From: Chloroflexota bacterium
Lineage (GTDB): Bacteria; Chloroflexota; Limnocylindria; Limnocylindrales; CSP1-4
Reading direction: 5' to 3'
Assembly: GCA_017860675.1 (NCBI GenBank)
Contig: JAGDMV010000067.1
Span: 1 to 12,239 of the forward strand
Length of the DNA: 12,239 bases
A program made the position numbers and the translations under genes. The stretch's first letter is position 1. Every line of letters begins with the position of its first letter. The notes under the pieces were generated by a model. It was not told where the DNA came from. It saw only the letters and a program-made list of their open reading frames with translations, and did not search any database. Shown one piece after another: positions 6,306 to 12,239 of the stretch.

Positions 6306-7526
6306 ATGGCTGCCACCGCAGCGCCCGCACCGCCCGAGCCCGTTCTCGCCGCTGAGCCGGTTGCCGCTCCCGACTCGCCCCGCTCCCGGCGGGCGCTGCT
6401 CGCCGCCGGGGTTGGCGGCCTCGTCGGCCTCGTCGCCGGCGCCCTCGGCCGTCCCCTGCCGGCCGCCGCGGCCAACGGCTCAGCCGTGCTCGCCGGGCGG
6501 TCGACCTCGGCCAGCGCCAGCACGACGATCACGACCACCAGGGGCTACGGCCTCTACGGCAAGAGCTCCTCCACCAGCGGCCGCGGTCTCTACGGCAGCG
6601 CCACCGCCACGTCCGGCTCCACCTACGGCGTCTACGGCGCGACCGCTAGCCCGACCGGCGTCGGCGTACGGGGCTCGGCCAGCTCGACCGCGCTGGGTGC
6701 CACCACGATCGGCGTGCTCGGCACCAGCACGGCCCCCTCGTCGGGTATCGGCGTGAAGGGCCAGGGCCTGACCGGGGTCTCGGGAGTCGGGGCCAACAAC
6801 CTGAACACGACCTCCACCGGGGTGAGCGGTACGAGCGCCAACACCGCGGGGATCGGTGTCCACGGCACAGCCACCGCGATGGGCGGAACCGGCGTGATCG
6901 GCGAGGCGATGTCGACCTCGCCGATCTTGGGATGCGGGGTCAAGGGCACGAGCGCCGGCACCTCAGGGGTCGGTGTCGACGGCTATGCCAGTGGCGCGGC
7001 CGGGACGAGCGGCGTCCGCGGCGCGGTGGAGAGCCCCGATGGCGAGGGCGTGCGGGGCACGGGCCCAGTGGTGGGCGTCCGGGGCGTCGCCAGCTCCACC
7101 TCGGCCCAGGCAGCGGGCGTCCGGGGCGAGGCGATCGGCACGACGGGCATCGTCACCGGCGTCCACGGGACGACCTCGAGCCCGGCCGGTCGCGGCGTCT
7201 ACGCCCAGGGCGGCGAGTATGCCGTGCTGGCCGAGACCGATCGGGTGGGTGGAACCGGCGTCCGTGGCTACGCCTCCGCCACCAGCGGCAACACCTGCGG
7301 CGTGTTCGGCCGGGCCGACAGCCCGGACGGCTACGGCGTCCGGGCGGTGGGCCGCCTCAGGTCGTCCGGGCGCACCTTCCTCGGGACGCCGGCCACCGCC
7401 CCAACCGACGTCGACCTCGACCAGGAGATGATCAGCTTCTACCTCGACGAGGCGACGAACACGCTCAAGGTGCGGGTGAGGTACTCGAACGGGACGCTCA
7501 AGACAGGCTCGATCGCCCTGGCCTGA
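6306..7526 (+). CDS. Tat-exported Gly-rich repeat protein (x-G-V-x-G repeats, predicted beta-solenoid or fibre)
   Basis: A 406-residue exported protein of unknown function. Residues 1-56 look like a Tat signal: a Pro/Ala-rich n-region, SRRALL (27-32), a hydrophobic stretch (30-49) and an Ala-rich cleavage region near PAAAANG. From 81 to 347 there are about 22 copies of a x-G-[VL]-x-G motif (YGLYG at 81, YGVYG at 107, VGVRG at 119, IGVHG at 183, CGVFG at 331 and so on), spaced about 12.5 residues apart and separated by Ser/Thr/Ala-rich turns. This regularity suits a beta-solenoid or a trimeric beta fibre; similar YGVYG-type proteins occur in Chloroflexota and other environmental bacteria but have no established role. 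A non-repetitive cap (355-406) ends in LKVRVRYSNGTLKTGSIAL. No catalytic motif, membrane anchor or LPXTG is present. The promoter box and GGAGGG upstream suggest its own transcript. Confidence 0.85.
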   Translation: MAATAAPAPPEPVLAAEPVAAPDSPRSRRALLAAGVGGLVGLVAGALGRPLPAAAANGSAVLAGRSTSASASTTITTTRGYGLYGKSSSTSGRGLYGSATATSGSTYGVYGATASPTGVGVRGSASSTALGATTIGVLGTSTAPSSGIGVKGQGLTGVSGVGANNLNTTSTGVSGTSANTAGIGVHGTATAMGGTGVIGEAMSTSPILGCGVKGTSAGTSGVGVDGYASGAAGTSGVRGAVESPDGEGVRGTGPVVGVRGVASSTSAQAAGVRGEAIGTTGIVTGVHGTTSSPAGRGVYAQGGEYAVLAETDRVGGTGVRGYASATSGNTCGVFGRADSPDGYGVRAVGRLRSSGRTFLGTPATAPTDVDLDQEMISFYLDEATNTLKVRVRYSNGTLKTGSIALA

Positions 7527-7601
7527 GCAGAGCGCGTCTCACTCCATCCGCTCTCGCGCAGACGCCTGAGCCGGGTCACTCGCCCCGACCGGCAGCCGCC
7601 G

Positions 7602-7607
7602 TACAAT
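7602..7607 (+). promoter_or_regulatory. Putative -10 box (TACAAT) of guaB3
   Basis: TACAAT is five of six to TATAAT and lies 46 bp before the ATG at 7654; no -35 box is convincing. It is the only AT-rich hexamer of this type in the 127-bp gap after the repeat-protein gene. Confidence 0.4.
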
Positions 7608-7653
7608 CGTCGGCAAGCCGGCGCCGCCCGTCGCCGCGGCGCAGCCCGAGGAC

Positions 7654-8841
7654 ATGTCGTTGTCGAAGCAGCCCGACGCAGCCGCCGCCGACGCGCCGCG
7701 CACCTTCCGGAGCAGGGCCGACGCGATCCGGCCGACCTACGGCTTCGACGACGTCTCGCTCGCGCCCGGGACCGGGACGATCGAGCCCGACGACGTCGAC
7801 CTCGTCCAGGAGTTCTGCGGGCTGCCGCTTCGCATCCCGGTCCTTGCGGCGGCCATGGATGCAGTGGTCGACGCGGCGTTCGCCGGCCTGCTGGCCGACC
7901 TGGGCGGCTTCGCCGTCCTCAACCTCGAGGGCGTGCAGACCCGCCACGAGGAGCCGGGCCCGGTCATCGAGCAGATCGCCACCGCCCCCGACGACCAGGT
8001 CCACGAGGTGCTGGCGCAGGCCTACGCCGCGCCGGTCCGGGACGACCTGGTCGCCCGGCGGATCGCCGAGATCCAGGCCGCCGGCTCGCCGGCCATCGTG
8101 GCCGCCACCCCGGCCGCTGCCCGCCACCTGGGCCCGCTTGCCGCCGAGCACGGGGCCGACCTGTTCCTGGTCCAGAGCCAGGTGAGCTCCGCCCGCCATC
8201 TCGCGACCGGCTACGAGCCGCTCTCGCTGGCCGAGTTCACCCGGCTGATGCCGATCCCGGTCGCCGTCGGCAACACGACCAACGCCGAGGCCGCCTACGC
8301 CCTGATGGAGCAGGGAGCAGCCGCGATCTTCGTCGGGGTCGGGCCGGGTGCCGCCTGCACCACCCGCGAGGTGCTCGGCATCGGCGTGCCCCAGGTGACC
8401 GCCATCGCCGATGTGGCAGCCGCTCGCGACGCCTACGTCGCCGACACCGGCCGCTACGTGCCGGTGGTGGCCGACGGGGGCATGCGCCGGGGCGGCGACC
8501 TGGCCAAGGCCATCGCTGCCGGGGCCGACGCGCTGATGCTCGGCTCGCCGCTCGCCCGGGCCAGCGAGGCGCCCGGCCGGGGCACGAACTGGGGGATGGC
8601 CGCTCCCTCGCTGGTCCTGCCCCGCGGCACCCGGATCCAGGTCGGGACGGCCGGGCCGCTGGAGCGGATCCTGCTCGGCCCGTCGAGCGTGACCGACGGA
8701 TCACAGAACCTGATCGGCGCACTCCGCCAGAGCATGGCCGCGCTCGGCGCCCGGTCGATCCGCGACATGCAGCAGGTCGAGATCGTCTACGCCCCGGCTA
8801 TCGCCACCGAGGGCAAATCCTGGCAGCTCCGGGGTCGCTAG
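7654..8841 (+). CDS. guaB3: GuaB3 family IMP dehydrogenase-related protein (probable GMP reductase-like)
   Basis: A 395-residue TIM-barrel enzyme without the CBS pair of true IMP dehydrogenase. TYGFDDVSLAPG (28-39), LNLEGVQTRH (89-98), the flavin/NAD-type cysteine loop GPGAACTTREVLGIGVPQ (230-247), ADGGMRRGGDLAKAIAAGADALMLGSPLA (273-301) and LPRG (322-325) define GuaB3 (IMP_DH_rel_2). The catalytic cysteine C235 is present in ACTT, matching cyanobacterial members. As I recall, mycobacterial GuaB3 lacks this Cys, and a cyanobacterial GuaB3 was reported to be a GMP reductase (GMP to IMP, NADPH-dependent). Purine salvage or GMP recycling is therefore the best guess; IMP dehydrogenase activity is the alternative. 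The ATG is the only start in the short leader, with a GAGG just 2 nt before it. The protein is cytosolic, and the gene is convergent with the Ig-domain gene. Confidence 0.9.
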   Translation: MSLSKQPDAAAADAPRTFRSRADAIRPTYGFDDVSLAPGTGTIEPDDVDLVQEFCGLPLRIPVLAAAMDAVVDAAFAGLLADLGGFAVLNLEGVQTRHEEPGPVIEQIATAPDDQVHEVLAQAYAAPVRDDLVARRIAEIQAAGSPAIVAATPAAARHLGPLAAEHGADLFLVQSQVSSARHLATGYEPLSLAEFTRLMPIPVAVGNTTNAEAAYALMEQGAAAIFVGVGPGAACTTREVLGIGVPQVTAIADVAAARDAYVADTGRYVPVVADGGMRRGGDLAKAIAAGADALMLGSPLARASEAPGRGTNWGMAAPSLVLPRGTRIQVGTAGPLERILLGPSSVTDGSQNLIGALRQSMAALGARSIRDMQQVEIVYAPAIATEGKSWQLRGR

Positions 8842-8934
8842 GGCAGCGGGGCGAGGGCGAGCACCGCCGATACGGCCGCCGAGGGCGGCGGCGGGCGGCT
8901 CGTCCGGCCGCGGGGCGCCGCTTCGGCTCCGGGC

Positions 8935-11900
8935 CTACCGCAGGACGCCGTAGGTCACGACGAGCCGGACCCGGGCAAAGTCGTACCTGAAGCCGGTGAC
9001 AAAGCCGCCGGTGTCGACGAACCCGCGGACGTAGCGCTTGCCCGAGACGTTCCGCACGACCGCCGCCAGGTCGCCCGAGATCCCGTACCAGGACGTCGTC
9101 GACGTCCCGACCGCCCGTCGTGCACGGTCCGGGTTGTATGCCTGACACCAGTCAGTGCTCGAGCAGGTCCCGTACGTCGCCGAGGACCGCCAGTCGTTGA
9201 GACCGACCTTCGGGGCGTTCGTCCCCGTCCACGGGCCGCCCTGGACGTAGAAGGCTACCTTGGTGACCGTCGTCGCGGACGGCAGGGTGAACTGGTAGCC
9301 GAAGGCCGCCCAGCCGGGTATGAGCTGCCCCTGCGCGTCACGGGTCGAACCCGCTATGAGGAGTGCGCCATTCGCGTAGCGCGACCCGCTCAGCCTCGAT
9401 GGGGAGCCGGACCAGATCGACGGCGCGTTCGCGTTCTTGTAGAGCGTTGCCGTCTTCCAGTACATCCGCTTCGTCGAGAGCGTCACGTACGAAGTCCAGA
9501 CCTTGGTCAGGGCCGGCGCGCTCGACCTATCGGTAAGGGTTTGGACGAACTTGTACTTGCCAGCCGGACGGATCGTCCCGCTGCTGTACCGCCCGTTCCA
9601 GGATACCGAGTACGTCCCGCTCCCCGTCGCTACCGTCTTGGTGGAGATGAGCCTTCCGGTCGGCGAGTAGATCCTGATGGTGACGCCGAGCGGCTCACCC
9701 CGGGTACCCCGGATGGCCACGGTGTCGCGCCAGGTGTCCCTCACCGGGTAGATCGTGGAGCTGCTCACCCCGACCCCCGTCGCCGCGACCACGTTCGGCA
9801 CGACGGTCCCGGTGAGCGGGGTCGCGGTCCCGCCGAGGAAGCTCCCGTCGCCGGAGTAGACCGCGGTGATCGTATGGTCGCCGAGGAGGAGCGCGCGGGC
9901 AGGCAGGCTGGCGATCCCCTTCGCAACCGCCACTTCCAGCAGCGGCCCGCCGTCGACGGTGAAACCGACCGTCCCGGTCACCTCCACGGTCGCGCCGGTA
10001 GCCTCGGGGCTGATCTTTGCGGTGAAGGTGAGCGGGACGTTCGTCTCCCAGGCCGGCCGCGACGAGGTGATCGTGACGGTCACCGGCGACTTGCCGACGC
10101 TCTGGACGAGCTCGCCTGTCCCGTTGGCGAAGTTGCCGTCCGGGCTGGTGAACACTGCCCGATAGTCGTACGTCCCCTCTGTCGACGGCACGATGACCGG
10201 AGTCGAGGCCGAGAAGGCGGCCGCGAGCGCCTGGCTGGCGAACGTGGTCCACGTTGCGCCGCTGCGGGCCTGGAAGGCGATCGAGCCGCCCGGAGCCGGC
10301 AGGCCGGTGACAGGGCCCGTCACCGTGGCCGTCAGCGTCACCGGCTGGCTCGGCACGGCCGGGTTGTGGTCCGAGACGAGGGCCACGGTGCTCGTCGCCG
10401 GCTCGATCGTGAGATCCCCGTCGACGAAGCCGAAGGAGTAGTTGGCCGCGGCCAGCGAGCCGGTCACGCAGGTGATCGTGTAGGGGCTTCCGGAGACGGG
10501 GCTCGACTCGGTCGCTGCTGAGGAGCAGGTCGGGCTGCCGGTGACGCCGGAGGTGGCCAGCGTCTCGCCGTTGACGAAGCCGGTGATGGTGGCGGTGAAG
10601 GGCGGGTTCGCCTGGCCATACTCGCGGTTCGCGTCATCGGCCGTGACGGTGAGCAACTTCGTCGCCACGGTCTGGCCACCGGCGAGCGTTCCGAAGCTGT
10701 CCTGGTAGCTCCCTCCGCCGGTGAAGGCGGCGGTCATCTCGTGGCTGCCCGCGCCAAGGGCCGACGTCGCAAGCGTGGCCCGGCCACCGGCAAGCGGGAC
10801 CGGGGCACCGAGGTCGAGCCCGTCCACCCGGAACTGGACGCTCCCGGTGGCGGTGCCGCCGCCCGGGGCCGTGACCGAGACCGTGGCCGTGAAGGTGACG
10901 CTCTGGCCGTAGACCGAGGACGCATCGCTGCTCGCCAGGCCGAGCGTCGTGGCGGCCTTGCCCACGACCTGGGACAGCGTCGACGACGTGCTGGTCGCGT
11001 AGTTCGCGCTCCCACCGTAGACGGCGGTGATCGAGTGGGTCGCGACCGAGAGCGCCGAGGTCGTGAGCGTCGCCACCCCGGATCCGTTGAGCGCCCCGGT
11101 GCCGAGCGTGGTTGCCCCGTCCTGGAAGGCAACCGTCCCGGTCGGGGTGGCGCCGCCGCCGCTGACCGTGGCGCTGAAGGTCACCGCCTGACCGAAGGCG
11201 GAGGGGTTGTGGTTGCTGGCCACGACCGTGTCGGTGGAGCCCTCGCCGACGGCGAAGGTGCGGTCCACGGACGGAGCAGCGTCGTAGTTGGCGTTCCCGC
11301 CCTGCGACGCCCGGATCGTGCAGTCCCCGGTCGTTACAAGGGTGACGCTTGTGCCCGAGACCGTGCAGATGCCGCTCGTGAGCGAGCTGAAGCTGACCGT
11401 GAGGCCGGAGCTGGCGGTCGCCGCCACGGTGATCGGCGATTCGTCGAGGGTCCGATCGGGTGGCTGACCGAAGGAGATCGTTTGGCTCGCCTTCTCGACC
11501 GTGACACTGGCAGGAGCCGATGTCTTGGCGAGGTAGTTGTCGTCGCCGGCTTTCGTCGCGGTGACCGCGCAGGTCCCGGAGCCGGCGGTGATCGAGAGCG
11601 TGCTGCCGGTCACCGAGCATGCCGTGGAGCTGCCGGTGCTGTAGCTCACGAGACCGGTCCCGCTGCCGCCGCTCGTGCTGACCGTCTGGCTCGTCGCGAA
11701 TGCCGCCGGCGAGGACACGTTGACGGTCAGCGTGGCCTGGGCGGCCTTGTCGATCGTGAACTCGAGCGGGTTCGGCGCGGCGATCGAGGATGCGTATGTC
11801 GCGTCGCCGGTGTATGTCGCGACGACGCTGTGTGTCCCGCCGCCGAGTCCCGAAAGCAGGAGCGTCGCGTCGCGCCCCACGAGGTCGATAGCCTGTGGCG

Positions 11901-12123
11901 CGCCACCGTCGACCTCGAACTGGACTTGCCCGGTCGCGTCGGCCGGAGAGACAGTCGCGGTCAGCGTTGCGGCGCCCGGATAGGTGTCGGCGGTGACGTC
12001 CACGGAAAGCGTGGCGCTGGATGGTGCCTCGCCTGCCCGCACCGGCGCCGCGGGCACGAACGGTATGGCCAGCAGGGCCGCAAGCACCGCGGCAGTGATC
12101 CGGCACCCAACCGCCAGCTTCAT
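8935..12123 (-). CDS. Secreted multi-domain bacterial Ig-like repeat protein
   Basis: A 1062-residue exported protein with a Sec signal peptide (about 1-30: charged start, hydrophobic 9-27, cleavage near VRA-GEA). It reads as a string of beta-sandwich modules: Ig-like 35-125; two short Cys-containing modules 128-210 and 211-293; Big_3-type 297-388 and 390-487 (ATHSITAVYGG, VYGQSVTFTATV); an MBG-type module 489-574 (LTVTADDANREYGQANPPF); Ig-like 577-677 and 680-774; a FlgD-like Ig fold 785-885 (IYSPTGRLI, YSVSWNGR, PAGKYKF); and a Trp/Tyr-rich C-terminal domain 886-1062 that I do not recognise. After the signal peptide, cysteines come in local pairs (169/185, 253/268, 533/552, 987/993), suiting disulfides outside the cytosol. 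There is no LPXTG, SLH or C-terminal helix, so it is probably secreted or held non-covalently, as adhesin or surface stalk. The start is set by AGGAGG 5 nt upstream. Confidence 0.88.
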   Translation of the reverse strand: MKLAVGCRITAAVLAALLAIPFVPAAPVRAGEAPSSATLSVDVTADTYPGAATLTATVSPADATGQVQFEVDGGAPQAIDLVGRDATLLLSGLGGGTHSVVATYTGDATYASSIAAPNPLEFTIDKAAQATLTVNVSSPAAFATSQTVSTSGGSGTGLVSYSTGSSTACSVTGSTLSITAGSGTCAVTATKAGDDNYLAKTSAPASVTVEKASQTISFGQPPDRTLDESPITVAATASSGLTVSFSSLTSGICTVSGTSVTLVTTGDCTIRASQGGNANYDAAPSVDRTFAVGEGSTDTVVASNHNPSAFGQAVTFSATVSGGGATPTGTVAFQDGATTLGTGALNGSGVATLTTSALSVATHSITAVYGGSANYATSTSSTLSQVVGKAATTLGLASSDASSVYGQSVTFTATVSVTAPGGGTATGSVQFRVDGLDLGAPVPLAGGRATLATSALGAGSHEMTAAFTGGGSYQDSFGTLAGGQTVATKLLTVTADDANREYGQANPPFTATITGFVNGETLATSGVTGSPTCSSAATESSPVSGSPYTITCVTGSLAAANYSFGFVDGDLTIEPATSTVALVSDHNPAVPSQPVTLTATVTGPVTGLPAPGGSIAFQARSGATWTTFASQALAAAFSASTPVIVPSTEGTYDYRAVFTSPDGNFANGTGELVQSVGKSPVTVTITSSRPAWETNVPLTFTAKISPEATGATVEVTGTVGFTVDGGPLLEVAVAKGIASLPARALLLGDHTITAVYSGDGSFLGGTATPLTGTVVPNVVAATGVGVSSSTIYPVRDTWRDTVAIRGTRGEPLGVTIRIYSPTGRLISTKTVATGSGTYSVSWNGRYSSGTIRPAGKYKFVQTLTDRSSAPALTKVWTSYVTLSTKRMYWKTATLYKNANAPSIWSGSPSRLSGSRYANGALLIAGSTRDAQGQLIPGWAAFGYQFTLPSATTVTKVAFYVQGGPWTGTNAPKVGLNDWRSSATYGTCSSTDWCQAYNPDRARRAVGTSTTSWYGISGDLAAVVRNVSGKRYVRGFVDTGGFVTGFRYDFARVRLVVTYGVLR

Positions 12124-12128
12124 TTGGT

Positions 12129-12134
12129 CCTCCT
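12129..12134 (-). promoter_or_regulatory. Shine-Dalgarno of the Ig-domain gene
   Basis: The minus strand reads AGGAGG, five bases before the ATG at 12123. It is the strongest ribosome binding site in the window and supports this start, which is directly followed by a signal peptide. Confidence 0.75.
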
Positions 12135-12156
12135 GCCGTCCCCCCCGGGCCAGTCG

Positions 12157-12162
12157 AGTCTA
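12157..12162 (-). promoter_or_regulatory. Putative -10 box (TAGACT) of the Ig-domain gene
   Basis: The minus strand reads TAGACT about 34 bp before the ATG, giving a leader of roughly 27 nt that includes the AGGAGG. A CTGACC about 19 bp further upstream is a weak -35 candidate. Assigned by pattern only. Confidence 0.35.
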
Positions 12163-12239
12163 CCCCGTACCGCCGGTAGATGGTCAGAGGCGAATGGACC
12201 GATCGAGGCCGGAATGCACCGCCCGGAGGTACCGGGTGC

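Noticed and set aside
8875..8889. GCCGCC-GAG-GGCGGC stem between guaB3 and the Ig gene as a bidirectional terminator
   Set aside because: The position is right, but the stem is 6 bp with a 3-nt loop and no T-tract on either side. It is not strong enough to annotate.
10634..12106. 490-codon minus-strand frame overlapping the Ig-domain gene in another frame
   Set aside because: It is Arg/His-rich, repetitive only because the Ig gene is repetitive, and has no ribosome binding site.
12222..12236. CCCGG-AGGTA-CCGGG hairpin at the window edge
   Set aside because: It is short and cut off by the end of the window, so whether it is a terminator or operator for a neighbouring gene cannot be judged.

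Overview
This is a very GC-rich window with long open frames, five GTG starts and very short intergenic gaps. The gene set is an SpoIIIAA/Ycf45-type R3H ATPase, a CtpE-like P-type ATPase, a DarA/YaaQ-type cyclic-di-AMP receptor, a GuaB3 of the cyanobacterial kind, and two exported low-complexity repeat proteins. It suggests a free-living, high-GC Chloroflexota-type bacterium; an actinobacterium is the main alternative. That assignment is an inference from gene content, because no rRNA or other decisive marker lies in the window.

Layout. Positions 1-3127 (+): the 3' end of an R3H-domain ATPase overlaps the start of a ten-helix cation P-type ATPase by 14 nt. Positions 3220-3801 (+): a thymidylate-kinase relative that has lost the Walker A lysine, the following ~40 residues and the Asp of its DR motif. 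Positions 3921-4973 (-): a GGDEF diguanylate cyclase with an intact I-site. It is divergent, across 270 bp, from 5244-5573 (+), a cyclic-di-AMP receptor, which is followed by a Nudix hydrolase (5643-6176, +). Positions 6306-7526 (+): a Tat-exported protein built from about 22 short x-G-V-x-G repeats. Positions 7654-8841 (+): GuaB3. Positions 8935-12123 (-): a secreted 1062-residue multi-domain Ig-like protein, convergent with guaB3. The last 116 bp hold its ribosome binding site and probable promoter, and no gene that I can support.

How the parts relate. The middle is rich in nucleotide and second-messenger functions: dTMP kinase relative, c-di-GMP synthase, c-di-AMP receptor, Nudix enzyme and a GMP/IMP oxidoreductase-family enzyme. 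A dTMP kinase gene next to a DarA/YaaQ gene is a known conserved neighbourhood in Firmicutes. Here the kinase looks dead or repurposed and a GGDEF gene lies between the two. The exported proteins at 6306-7526 and 8935-12123 look like cell-surface or secreted structural proteins.

Expression signals fall into two kinds. The kinase-like gene and the c-di-AMP receptor gene each have a TAnnnT box 6 bp before the GTG and no Shine-Dalgarno, as expected for leaderless mRNAs. The GGDEF, repeat-protein and Ig-protein genes have a TAnnnT box further upstream plus a clear GGAGG. I found no mobile element, CRISPR array, tRNA or rRNA, and nothing that amounts to a clearly new defence or biosynthetic system. 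The most unusual items are the degraded thymidylate kinase, the PNGL (instead of PEGL) motif in the P-type ATPase and the two repeat proteins.
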